Source of the DNA: Chara braunii
Taxonomy: Eukaryota > Streptophyta > Charophyceae > Charales > Characeae
Assembly: GCA_003427395.1 (NCBI GenBank)
Contig: BFEA01000380.1
Location: forward strand, 72,800-99,564
Length of the DNA stretch: 26,765 bases
Direction of reading: 5' to 3'
The position numbers were made by a program, and so were the translations under genes. This document shows, piece after piece, positions 11,708-21,483 of this stretch (its first letter is position 1; each line of letters starts with the position of its first letter). Under the pieces are notes generated by a model. The model ran no database searches and was not told the origin of the DNA. It saw only the letters and a program-made list of their open reading frames with translations.

Positions 11708-12102
11708 GTCCGGAAAGGACTTTCTTACTCATTTTTATGGAGGCAAAATTGCGGCCAGGTTCACCCAGGCGTCGCCGAAAATGTGGTCACATACATTTAA
11801 GATAGGGCTAGTGTGAGTACGCCCTTACTGATTCGTCAAATTTACCAAATCTCTTTGGATACCAGGCCAGGTGCTCGGGCTGCCTCTGGCTGCCCGGATG
11901 GCCTGGCTGTGTGTTACATCTTCGACGCCAAACGGGTCCTACCGGTCCCGACCTAGGGCCAGAGGGACACAGTAGGGCCTAAAGGCCCGGACTTGGGGTA
12001 CAGCAGGCCGTAAAGGCCACAGTTTTGGACCAGACCCGATGGGCAGGCCCAAACGACATTACCGTTTGGGCCTGGCGGCGCTTTTGAGGCTGCCGCCCGC
12101 CG

Positions 12103-12217
12103 NNNNNNNNNNNNNNNNNNNNNNNNNNNNNNNNNNNNNNNNNNNNNNNNNNNNNNNNNNNNNNNNNNNNNNNNNNNNNNNNNNNNNNNNNNNNNNNNNN
12201 NNNNNNNNNNNNNNNNN
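12103..12217. other. Assembly gap (115 N)
   Basis: A run of undetermined bases in a GC-rich region. Sequence content and true length are unknown. Confidence 0.99.
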
Positions 12218-12514
12218 TACTTATACCGGTCCAGCCTCATTCTGAGGCATCGAGCCACTGGCATGCTGCATCAGCGCCAGTGCGTATCGGTTGAGGCAGA
12301 GCGCTATTCTTAGCGCAGGAGCGGAGCAGCAGCAGCAGCGCGAGCTAGCGCAGCAGTAGCGCTGAGAAGAGGAGCCAGGCAGCGTTCATCAGCGCACAGC
12401 GGCCATAACCGCCTTTGACGCAGACAGCAGCAGCAGGTACCAGGAGACGAGGTTTCTTCCTCCCTCCACGGTCCTGGCTCCCCTCCTCACCTCCTCCTCC
12501 TCTGCCATCTCATC

Positions 12515-12562
12515 TCTTCTTCTTCTTCTTCTTCTTCTTCAGACTTCTTCTTCTTCTTCTTC
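12515..12562. repeat. (TTC)n microsatellite
   Basis: Two TTC runs separated by AGAC, in a pyrimidine-rich stretch that produces spurious Phe/Leu frames. Confidence 0.93.
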
Positions 12563-13151
12563 AGATTGGAGGCTTGATACTAGTTGGACAGAGATCAGTG
12601 TTGGACTTCGGTGGTAAGAGGCTGTGGTACTTACCCGATTCGAGACTTGGAGATTGTTGGGGTTGATACTCGGCAGCATCACAGATTGGACACCGGTTAC
12701 ATTAGGACTCTGTACCTCCGACATTGGTGACTTATTGTCCACGGCATTTTGATCTTGTTCGATGACATTTTGGACTACCATATCGGTGACCTACTGGGTT
12801 CTATCTCGGTCACATCTGGCGCTACCTACATCTCCCACCTCCTTCGTCTCTCCTCCCACCTTTCATCTGTGTACGAGTTTACGGGGCCTGAGCATCGTCC
12901 ATGATTGGCTCAGACCCCACCATCTCACGATTGTTTGTGTGTGGAGTGATATCTGTGTGAGTCAGTCCATTTATCAGACTTCCGCTGCATACATGCTCGT
13001 CCTATATTGGTTGATCTCTTGGTTCATCCCATACTTGTTGAAGCACTCACAAGTATGTAACACTGTGGCAGGTCCCCGACGGTCCCAGCACAAATTCAGA
13101 AAATTAAAAAAAAAAAAAGTTAAAAAAAACTATAAAAATTTGTAAACATGT

Positions 13152-13325
13152 AACGATATACGTTGTGTAGACCTGCAGTACGCAAAAAGTTTTGCCTGAG
13201 CATCACAAAATAGAATATATTAAAAAATCGAATTAAGGCACAGTGGTACACATTGCTACACGTACTGCACCTAATACACCCCTTCGAGCCCCATTTATAC
13301 CCCCATTTCACCCCCTCCCCCAACC
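13152..13325 (+). repeat. Dispersed repeat, copy A
   Basis: It shares an ordered set of words with 15152-15325: ATACGTTGTGTAGA, TGCA-TAC, TTTTG, a CACATTAAA/CACAAAAT region, AATCACACTAAGGCAC or AATTAAGGCACAGT, then CCCATTTATAC and a C-rich end. The two copies lie almost exactly 2.0 kb apart in the same orientation and are diverged. Both follow A-rich DNA. Confidence 0.55.
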
Positions 13326-14140
13326 TAAAACATCAAACAACAAAAAAACAGCCGGCCTCTGCGCTTATCTTGGTGGGCATAAAAAATCCAGAAATCCTAC
13401 CATGATTTAAAAGAATAAATCCAGAAATCCTCAACTTTTGAGCTCCCCGCCGTGCCTGGGTGGGTGCCTGACCTGGCCACATCCCCTCATTTCCAGCAAG
13501 GTGTCCCAGGTTCCAGTTCAATTCGCTGAATTGAATGATAATTCTGTAATAATAATACAAATAAGAAAAAAGGTGGTCTGTTCTTCTGGCTCAGGGTATT
13601 TGACTGAGAAGCCTCGGTGGGTTTAGCAGTTAGAAAATGCAGAACGATACACCCTTTGGCCCCTCACTCGTTTCCAAGATCTACCCTTCTTTTTTTTTTT
13701 CTTTTTTTTTAAGCCCAGGGTGCTGTAGAGGCCAATGACCAGACCCGCGGTGATTGCTGGTAGCGGCAGCCAATGGTTGTCCTGACAGGATAGGCCACTT
13801 TAATACTCCCAGCGCAACCCCTGTCCCTACTATCCTACCTCAGTGTGACCAGCACTCAGGACCATCACCCTACCAGTATTGAGGGCAACTTGGACCAGAC
13901 AGCAGTGACAAGCACCAGGGCTGGGCCAACCTCCCAGCCCTAATGGAAGCGGAAGCGGATGAACCTTGCCGTACGGGAACTTCGGACGCCAGACTCATGC
14001 AATCTTCTACAGGCCCAATTCAGAGAGTTTACCCAGCAGAATCACCTAAGCAAGGCAGGTCAGCGCCCGCGGACACATCCTACCGTCCTTCCCCTAGCTT
14101 ACCCAAGGCTAGGCGGAACTCAGACTAGCCAGAGCGACTT

Positions 14141-14256
14141 ATATCCCTACCCTACCCTAGAGCTAAGCCATGCATGCGTAGACCCCGTCCTATACCTGAT
14201 ATCCCTACCCTACCCTAGAGCTAAGCCATGCATGTGTAGACCCCGTCATATACCTG
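14141..14256 (+). repeat. 58-bp tandem duplication
   Basis: Two head-to-tail 58-bp copies (14141-14198 and 14199-14256) beginning ATATCCCTACCCTACCC and ending TATACCTG, differing at two positions. The high identity suggests a recent event. Confidence 0.93.
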
Positions 14257-14510
14257 ATAGACCCCCCCAGCCCAGTACCGTAGTTGTGTGTATATGTGTG
14301 TGGCCAGAGGCTATGTATGTTTTGTATGGGCCCATAGGGCCATGTTTTTGTGTCTGCCCGAAGGCTATGTGTGCTCTGTGTAACTGTATAGCGAGATATG
14401 TGTGCCCGCAGGCCAGATATGTGCAGTACTACGTAGAGGGAACTATGTGTTCGTTTGAAGAGATGACAGGCCAAGCTGGACAAGAACCCCCCCCCCAAAG
14501 TCCCAAGCCA

Positions 14511-14573
14511 GACTTGAACCCGTGATCTATGACCTGTGACCTGAAGACTCTACCATTTGAGCGACAATCGCAA
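14511..14573 (-). repeat. tRNA-like head of a SINE-type repeat
   Basis: On the minus strand there is an A-box-like GCTCAAATGGTAGAG (14548-14562) and a B-box GGGTTCAAGTC (14511-14521) at tRNA spacing. The acceptor stem is not clearly paired, so an intact tRNA gene is unlikely. Sequence beyond the B box runs into a G/C homopolymer near 14486-14496. Confidence 0.6.
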
Positions 14574-14808
14574 ACGGCCCCTGTGTGTGATATGCCAGAC
14601 TGGGGAGATCAACAGAACAACGACGAGCAACAGCCACAAGCAACCCACGCAGTATCAAGACCCGACATACAACACCATGGACAACACCTTTGGTGGTGCG
14701 CAGGCAGTGTCTGTATAAGCTTACCGTGCGTCAGCCCATGGGGGTGTGTGTCCGGCCGTGCGTCATTCTAACGCCCTGCCGGTGTCCATGCGCAAAGGCT
14801 GCAATTGA

Positions 14809-14880
14809 GTTTTGAACCCGCAACCTTATACCACAATGCGCATTTCCAACCGGTGTTGTAACCACTGAGCTACATCAACT
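14809..14880 (-). repeat. Second tRNA-like SINE-type head
   Basis: The minus strand has A box GTAGCTCAGTGGTTA (14859-14873) and B box GCGGGTTCAAAACT (14808-14821). The spacing is slightly long for a tRNA without a variable loop, and acceptor pairing is poor. Just to its right, CCAAGATCTACCCTTC (14885-14900) repeats the word at 13673-13688. Confidence 0.62.
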
Positions 14881-15019
14881 GGACTCCAAGATCTACCCTT
14901 CAATGCCCCGCTTATACTTGCAGCCGCACATGTGCCACCCGGTGCAGTGCCATGTGGTGCACCCAGTAATAAACTAACAAAAATAAATAAAAACAAAAAT
15001 AGCCCAGCATAGGCCGTTT

Positions 15020-15641
15020 TTCCAGGCACCCGGGCACCCAACTTATGCCCGGGTACACGCCCGGGTGCCCGGCCGGGCATGAACCCCGGGCAGGGTTGTG
15101 GGCAGCCTTGCCAAAAATAATAATAATAATTATAATAAATTCCGAGAAAAAAATACGTTGTGTAGAATTGCAATACAAACGACTTTTGGCTCAGGGTCAC
15201 ATTAAAATTCCTCACAGAATCGGAGATAAAAAAGGAAATAACAGAATCACACTAAGGCACCCATCTTTAAACCCCTTTAGCCCCTTTCAAACCCATTTAT
15301 ACTCCCCTCCCCCCCCACTTGACAGCCAACTCGCAAAAAAAGAAATGAGCCCGGATTTGGGGTCCTCTGGGAGAGCGCACAAAACAAAAAAAAAAAAATC
15401 TTTTTTTTTTTGCATGCCCGGGTACCCCGGGCGTCAGACCCGGGTGCCCAGCCGGGCAGGACCGGCTGGGCGTGAGAATCTTCCTAGAGCCCAGCGAAAA
15501 AAAAGAAGAAAATTGTTTGCGGTTTTTACAAGTTCAAATAATAGGATTTTGAGGAGGTGTCTCTCAAAACAATGTTTTACACCCCATTGTTCACATATCT
15601 AGGCTACCGGAGTGGCCCGGGGCCACTTGCCCGGCCGGGCC
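15020..15641. repeat. Three GC-rich CCCGGG clusters
   Basis: Clusters at about 15024-15101, 15415-15470 and 15610-15641 carry many CCCGGG, GCCCGGCCGGGC and GGGTGCCC words that could form strong hairpins. They are set in AT-rich DNA with poly(A) and poly(T) runs, so the composition changes sharply. Their role is unknown; they may be pieces of one repeat family. Confidence 0.6.
15152..15325 (+). repeat. Dispersed repeat, copy B
   Basis: Counterpart of the repeat at 13152-13325, with ATACGTTGTGTAGAATTGCA near its start and ACCCATTTATACTCCCC near its end. It lies between two of the CCCGGG clusters. Confidence 0.55.
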
Positions 15642-15891
15642 AACAAAAAATTAAAAAATACAAAATTTAATTTATTAATTTATTAATTTATTAATTTTAT
15701 TTGTCCTCGAGGTGTCAAGAACTCTGAGAACACTGGAGCCATGCTCACAAGGAACGCATTTTCTTTTTCTTTCCAGTTTAATTGAATTAAATTCAATTAA
15801 TTGAATTATTTAAATAGAAAGATTCAAAGAAACCCTGATGATACTAGCTAGCAAAGGAATATCAAGTCTGCAGATGCTCCATAAAACTCAC

Positions 15892-15944
15892 CCAAAGGAT
15901 GTGCACAGTGAAGCATGAGATGATCCATAATCTGCAAAGTACCA
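15892..15944 (-). CDS. CTL-like protein, exon e7
   Basis: A 53-nt exon with acceptor TGTACAG and donor CTTTGG|GTGAGT, reading WYFADYGSSHASLCTSFG. The WYF opening follows directly from VGGTIAQ in e6; the family motif is an A/T-I-A-x-W-Y-F sequence in which a membrane helix meets a short loop. The SFG end should be followed by the TLC helix of e8. It enters in phase 0 and leaves with two bases. Confidence 0.87.
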
Positions 15945-16805
15945 CTGTACATTGCACACACAGACATAGTACACAATGTATTAGTAATCTAGTTGTTCAT
16001 CCGCCAACGAACACAACAAACAAGGTGTCTGTGCGTGTGCACACGTTTCTCTCTCATTACACATACAGGAAAAGACGTACAATGAGTCTCCTCAATGCTC
16101 ATGCTGTACGGACACCTCCCTTCTCACCGCTTCAGCACTACCAGACCCACTGTCCTATCCATTCCACACTCCCGCTCACCCACCTAGCCCTATTTTACCT
16201 GTCCACCTATTAACTTATCCCACTCATCCATCTACCAACTCCCTTTCTGCCCTCTGTCCCCCTTGCACATTCCACACAGCCAACCACCCAGCTACCCAGC
16301 TACCCACCTGCCACCCGACTTACGTCTGACTGAATACAGTGCGCACATTTCAACATGTTCCCTAATCTGGAATGTTTGCAGATATGCCCTTAACCTGAAC
16401 AACAATATTTGCGCACCACTCCCGAAATGCAGACAATGGAAACCACAAGCACTCCACCTGGATTCAGCCTTCAGCTGCCATCATCAACATTTCTGTCCTC
16501 CCTTCCCCCCTCCCCCAACTTTTCAACAGGCTTTCATGGTCCTGGCTCCATCTTATTCTCAGGTATTCCAGTCTGGTTCCTTTCGCAATGTCTTCACCCC
16601 GAGTATGGCAGTTGTAGTTGCCATACTTCGGTGAAGGGAGAGAAAGTCTGGCGCGGACAGTGATGAACCATCCTTAGCAGTGACATGGAAGCACACTATG
16701 AGTTCCTCAATGCAAATGAGAAATGCTTCAGGGATATGACTTGTGCATGCAAGGGATAACAAATCGTATACACAAAAGAGATGTCTGAGCAGTACACACA
16801 CATAC
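15945..16805 (-). other. Intron 6 of the CTL-like gene (e6 to e7)
   Basis: An 861-bp intron, donor CAG|GTATGT, acceptor TGTACAG. It is mildly C-rich on the plus strand at 16130-16320 and 16490-16530 (CCACCCA-type words), giving polypyrimidine-free short frames. No repeats or genes with support. Confidence 0.7.
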
Positions 16806-16908
16806 CTGTGCAATAGTTCCACCAACCGTGAAGACACGTATCTCAAAAGCAAGCATGACTGTCCACAAGATGGAGAATGCACTCCAACCCAGATAGTACG
16901 GTACCCAT
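16806..16908 (-). CDS. CTL-like protein, exon e6
   Basis: A 103-nt exon, acceptor GCATGTGCAG, donor GCACAG|GTATGT. It reads WVPYYLGWSAFSILWTV, then MLAFEIRVFTVGGTIAQ. The LWT in the middle of a helix and the small-residue VGGTIAQ end are hallmarks of choline-transporter-like proteins. It enters with one base (A), completing the Arg codon begun in e5, and leaves in phase 0 for WYF of e7. With e10 it is the key exon for the family call. Confidence 0.93.
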
Positions 16909-18547
16909 CTGCACATGCACACACATGCGCACACATTGCCGTTAAGGCACATGGGGAAGCGGACAGCTAGTAAAAGGGGAGCTGCAAGAACAAAAGCGGT
17001 ACCCCAAACCAAACCAAAGTAACTACAGTTAAGAAAGGGATTTCAACGGATGTATTGTGCTGCATTCTGCTTGCTATGAAGGTAAAACTCTTTCATTCTT
17101 CGATTGTCTCAACTCAAGTGTTTTCGTTGTCTGCAATACGACTAAAGCTGCTTCGATTTTGGATCTACTCATCTGGGTGGAATAGGGGCTCCAAAACACA
17201 CACACACGCACAGATGCACAAATGGGGGATTTGGCAGAAGGAGAGAGGAGGAGGAAAGCGGAAGGGGACGACAACGAAGAAGAAGAAGAAGAAGAAGAAG
17301 AAGAAGAAGAAGAAGAAGAAGAAACGAAATCAGCAGATGATAGTTGCGAGCGAGAACTCTGCTTGTCTGCTGCTAGTGCAAACCTAATGAATCGAGCTCC
17401 GATGGAATCGAAGTGCGAAATACCGTTGGCCTTTGCTTACAGAGCGACATTCTTTGATGTAAGCAATGCACTCAGTGAGTCCGTGGAAATTGTGCCAATC
17501 AAAAGGGTTGGTTAACAGACGTCCAAGTCCAATAGATGTGCTTGGACCTCATAAAATTTTCCTGGCAGCGAGATTGAGTAGACAAAATTGATTGACACCA
17601 TGGTCATTCAATCTTTGACAAAAAACAGGGGGGAAAAAAAAAAACAAGGTTAAACGAACAGAGGAGAGAGGCGAAAAACATTCACTCAGGCAAGAAACGG
17701 AACGATGAAATGGATCCGACAACCAAAGAGTTTACAAAGTGATGAATAAAAAATGAAGCAGGCACGCAAAAAAAGCAAAACGGATGAAAAAAGGGTTGAG
17801 ATCAAACAACAGGAAAAGATGACAAACGTCCCGCAAGCAAACGGATAACGAAAGGGATCTGATAGACAAAGGGGCGCAGGACGGAAAACAAATGAAAAGA
17901 TGCCATATGGAGATGTGCGTGGGGACAAAATCTGCCAATTGAGGTCATTGAAGTCTTCAACTGCAAAACGGTAGCAACGTCTGTTGGAGGAGGAGGGGGG
18001 GGGGGGAGGAAGCAGGGGAGCATTATAAACAGGATCTGAAAGACTTGGATATCTTGCTATGTACCAGTCTGCCAGACATAATTACTCACTTTCAATGAGG
18101 TGTGTTGGAATGATTCAGCAAGTTTAGCAAAGGTGTTCCGAAAATATGACTGTGCAAGCAATGCGGTTGTCAATGAGTGAGTGGCTCCGCGATGCAGAGC
18201 GCGAAACTGCTCTGAGCTGGCTTGACAGGTTTGCACTCTTCTGCACGGGAGAAGCGCTCACCGTTTCCATGGGAAGTCTGGCACCTACGGTGGTTCTAAA
18301 TCGCTCCAGAGTCCGTACCTCGTTGTTCTGTCCTACAGACACTCATACTGCTCTCAATAACTGGACTGACAACATCTGAGATCAGTCAATCAGGTATGAA
18401 ATGAAGTTTGCCTTTCGGCTGAAAAAAATGTTGTGACTTTAAGTTGTAATAAGCTCATAATTTGGTAGATAGAGCAAACAAGGTAGAAATAATCAGTCGG
18501 GGAACTTAGCAATCATGGAAACGCAGGAAATGGTTTATGAGACGTAC
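16909..18547 (-). other. Intron 5 of the CTL-like gene (e5 to e6)
   Basis: A 1.6-kb intron with a strong donor ACAG|GTACGT. It holds a GAA microsatellite (17276-17324) and a G run (17993-18006). The rest looks unique and rather A-rich on the plus strand (17600-17900). No gene seen. Confidence 0.7.
17276..17324. repeat. (GAA)n microsatellite
   Basis: About 16 GAA units, producing Lys- and Glu-run frames that are not coding. Confidence 0.96.
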
Positions 18548-18717
18548 CTGTCATATCTCCATTGGCAGCATGCATGCCCTGTGTTAAAACCACATTTTCC
18601 ATCCATTACTAGTGGATTTGGCATGAGCTCTCCATTTGTGTATGTCACAGCCATAAGACCCGCCAGTGGAATAATGACCATCAGGAGAAGTATATTTAAG
18701 GCGGGGACAAAGAACAG
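18548..18717 (-). CDS. CTL-like protein, exon e5
   Basis: A 170-nt exon, acceptor TTGTGGTGCAG, donor GACAG|GTACGT, entering in phase 0 and leaving with two bases. It opens with the helix LFFVPALNILLLMVIIPLAG, then LMAVTYTNGELMPN and a loop with Cys residues (KCGFNTGHACC) ending QWRYDR. The N-G-E after the helix and a Cys-containing loop before the next helix fit the family's central extracellular loop. The cysteines may form disulfides; that is inference. Confidence 0.87.
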
Positions 18718-18855
18718 CTGCACCACAATGGAGACAAGTAGTCAAGCAGGCATCAACGTGCTGTCCCGACAAGTAGCCAAGCAGGAGAAAAATGAGCAAA
18801 TACAAAGTCGCACACAAACACACATACGAAACACAGACAAGATAGATAGATAGAT

Positions 18856-18910
<55 letters not shown>

Positions 18911-19405
18911 AGGGGGGAGGAGGTGGGTGAGAATCGGAAAACGATTTGGGGTTCATCCCTATCCCTATCCCCGACTGAGGCTCTGTTTCATTGCTGCTTT
19001 CCCAATCACATAGCCACCTTACCGACCGCATCAGGGTGGTGATGGCTTTCATTCATGTTATACCTTCATACCAAGGGCTCGTCTCCACTTGCTTACTTAT
19101 CTCAAGTTCACTCGGCATTTTCTATGCTCCATGTAGGCCATGTCGAAATCAGAGTGCCGATTGGCACGATTGCCCCTCCCACACCACTGCCCGTTAAAAG
19201 GCGTTCGGATATCTTTGCTGAGTGCACCATGTATGCAGCAACTTCATGAAGTAATTAGTCATACAAAGAGAACCACGGTGCGCAGAGGATGGATGCAACA
19301 TCTAGCTCTGATGAAGATTTGCTCAGACCAATGTCCCAGATTACATTCCAATGAGCACAAGAGTGTACTAGATGGCTGCTTTGGAACAGACTGTGGCATA
19401 CATAC
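18718..19405 (-). other. Intron 4 of the CTL-like gene (e4 to e5)
   Basis: A 688-bp intron, donor ACTG|GTATGT. It contains a GATA/GA microsatellite (18839-18909) and ATCCCT triplication near 18955-18971. Nothing else supported. Confidence 0.75.
18839..18909. repeat. (GATA)n/(GA)n microsatellite
   Basis: About 20 bp of GATA units running into roughly 50 bp of GA. Confidence 0.97.
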
Positions 19406-19472
19406 CAGTGAGATGTTCCGATCGAGTCCAACTGCGGCCACACCAAGTAACTTGCATGATAGCTCGACCTTG
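19406..19472 (-). CDS. CTL-like protein, exon e4
   Basis: A 67-nt exon, acceptor GATGTCTCACAG, donor CTCACTG|GTATGT. It enters with one base that completes an AGC codon from e3 and leaves in phase 0, exactly as e3 and e5 require. It reads KVELSCKLLGVAAVGLDR then NISL. In the family this is the cytosolic amphipathic stretch between an R-ended helix and the helix starting in e5; typical members have a basic start and an alternating Leu/Val/Ala pattern here. Confidence 0.83.
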
Positions 19473-20065
19473 CTGTGAGACATCAACAATGTCAACACAC
19501 ACACACACACATCCTTAGCGCTTCAAAAATTATGATAAATACAAAACCGCGCACCGCCGGTATACTGACTGGCAATACTTGCTATGACCCGTATTACCCA
19601 GACTCGAAATCCATAGAGACAACAGTTACTCCCGAAAAAAAAAAAAAGCATAGTAGATGTGTCTGTCCTCCTGCACAATGGGGTTCTAAATCATCACCGG
19701 ACTTTCGCACATGATTGAAAGTACGCGTAGATTCACGGAAATCGTCATAGCACAAAAACAGATTAATGGACTCAACTAACTTGGCATGCAAAGTTTTCAG
19801 GAGCAAGAGAGAGAAAAAAACATCTTAACAAGTGAAGTAAATCCAGCCCAGCACTAGAACAGTGCTTGGCACCGCACACCCAGCCTATCTTTGTCTGGGG
19901 TTGGCTCTCAATAGACCCATTGCAAACTGAACCGGCTGTGCAAAAGCCGTTCAAAAACTTGAAGTCCAAGCTCAGGTACCAAAACGTTCAGGAATAGCTG
20001 AGGAATATACCGCCGGGGGTACCGTGGATTTCTGAGTAGGCCTCAGACCTGGAACAGTAAACTCA

Positions 20066-20150
20066 TGGCTCGCAGCCCAATAGGCTGGGGGGGCAGACAA
20101 AGTCCTGGTACCCTGAGGTCCAGGGTTCAAGCCCTGGTGCATTGCCACCC
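20066..20150 (+). repeat. tRNA-like SINE-type head, plus strand
   Basis: An A-box-like CAGCCCAATAGGCTGG (20073-20088) and a perfect T-arm-like CCAGGGTTCAAGCCCTGG (20120-20137) that contains a B box. The loop before the T arm and the acceptor ends do not form a good cloverleaf. Nothing marks a 3' tail clearly. Confidence 0.55.
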
Positions 20151-21057
20151 GTTCATGGCTCAAGGGCCCATGGCATCCATACGCCATGTTGTCCATAGTG
20201 CAGCCATTCTTACTATGTCGACGCAAAGCCTCACATATATTAAAGTGGAAGGGAGGGATGTGATTCATATGGAGGATTTGCAGAGCGGGGTTTGGAAGAT
20301 GATGATGATGTGAAGAGAGAGTGACAGAATCCCATCACTTTGTCCCATTACCACCTACCACCTAGCCTCCCGGCAGAGGAGCAAGCAGTGTACCGAGTCT
20401 TCTTATGCACCCACCGTTCACAGATATTTGTGTTGTCAGGATTTGTGTTCCTTTTTTTTTTTTTTCTGGCATACAGTTACTAATTTACTGAAAGGGTGGC
20501 ATCACATCAATTGGCCAGCAAGGCCACATTCAGCCGACCCAGTAGGATGGGATGAATTTGGCTGCGATGTGATGCTTCATCAGCTCCTCGGCTTTGCCAC
20601 GATAAGTTAACAACCTGTTTCCCAATTTTGGGAATTTAGTCATCAGACTCATCATGCGGAAAAAAGTCTCACATAATGAAGAAAGTTTCAATGCAAGCAA
20701 GCCAGTTGCCTTATACATTCCAGTGGCAGGATCCCCAATCCTTTTTGTTGTCTTTCTTTTTGCCTCTTTTGTTTTTTTTTTGGGGGGGTGGGGCGGGGGG
20801 GGTGGGGAGGAGGCGAGGTCAGGACGCACGATCTTTTACAATCCACTTCATGCAAAGGGTCAAAGTGTCGTTTTCAATCATATCCAACGCCCCTTTCATG
20901 GGTTCCCCTGTTAGCAAAATTGCATAACACAAAGGGTTTGATTCGATCAATGTCTATGCATTTTCTTTTCCCCTCGTCAAAAATTCACCTCCTCCCTGTC
21001 CAATTTGGTGAAATTCGTGAATGGTGAAACAGGTTGCTACCCCATCCAATACAAGGA

Positions 21058-21159
<102 letters not shown>

Positions 21160-21340
21160 TGTGGAATTTCTTGCATTAAGGTGATGATGACACTGCTTCA
21201 GCAGCTATTCTGAAACAGAGGCAATTTGTTCCACTTTCAACATTCAAATGATTCAAGATGATTCAACCATATTACTCCGAATGTCTGAAATGAGTGAAAC
21301 TGTGAAAGTTATGTTTTGAGCTAGCGATCGAGTTCCTTAC

Positions 21341-21483
21341 CTCCTGGCAAAGTAAAAGAACAACAACTCGACGAGGGTTACCCCTGCCAGCCCCCCCCCT
21401 GCCATCATAACCTGGTTGGTGTCCAGCTGACGAAGATCGACATAATTGTACGCTATCACCCCAAGCACAGCCGGGGCAACCAC
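21341..21483 (-). CDS. CTL-like protein, exon e3
   Basis: A 143-nt exon, acceptor CTGGAATTGCAG, donor CCAGGAG|GTAAGG. It enters in phase 0 and leaves with two bases. It reads VVAPAVLGVIAYNYVD, loop LRQLDTNQVMMAGGG, helix LAGVTLVELLFFYFAR. A helix ending FF-x-x-R before a cytosolic basic stretch is the family pattern. The three Gly codons sit in a run of nine G; a length error there would shift frame, but both ends agree with nine. Confidence 0.9.

Larger units (their letters stand above)
9414..15891 (-). other. Intron 7 of the CTL-like gene (e7 to e8)
   Basis: The largest intron (6.5 kb), donor GG|GTGAGT and acceptor TTCTCTAG. It is packed with repeats annotated separately: a CA microsatellite, a poly(A) run, the 288-bp tandem repeat, a U6 fragment, a TIR element, an N gap, tRNA-like heads and CCCGGG clusters. 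Positions 11750-13060 look like GC-rich element sequence broken by the gap; 15650-15830 are AT-rich. I see no further exon. Confidence 0.6.

Noticed and set aside
16585-16662. Minus-strand frame DGSSLSAPDFLSLH... as the exon after e6
   Set aside because: It lacks the WYF opening expected after VGGTIAQ and ends in a stop; e7 has both motif and phase.
19032-19054. 23-nt minus-strand candidate (ITTLMRS) before a GTAAGG donor, as the exon joining e3 to e5
   Set aside because: It needs an upstream exon leaving one base, which does not exist. Exon e4 fits both neighbours exactly and matches the family.
20548-20740. Minus-strand frame ending KFIPSYWVG as a gene
   Set aside because: It looks protein-like but I recognise no family, it runs into a low-complexity C tract upstream and no start or splice structure supports it.
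21193-21213. Short minus-strand piece RIAAEA after a TTTCAG acceptor, next to e3
   Set aside because: The only GT donors give phases that cannot join e4 or e5, and e4 already fills the gap.
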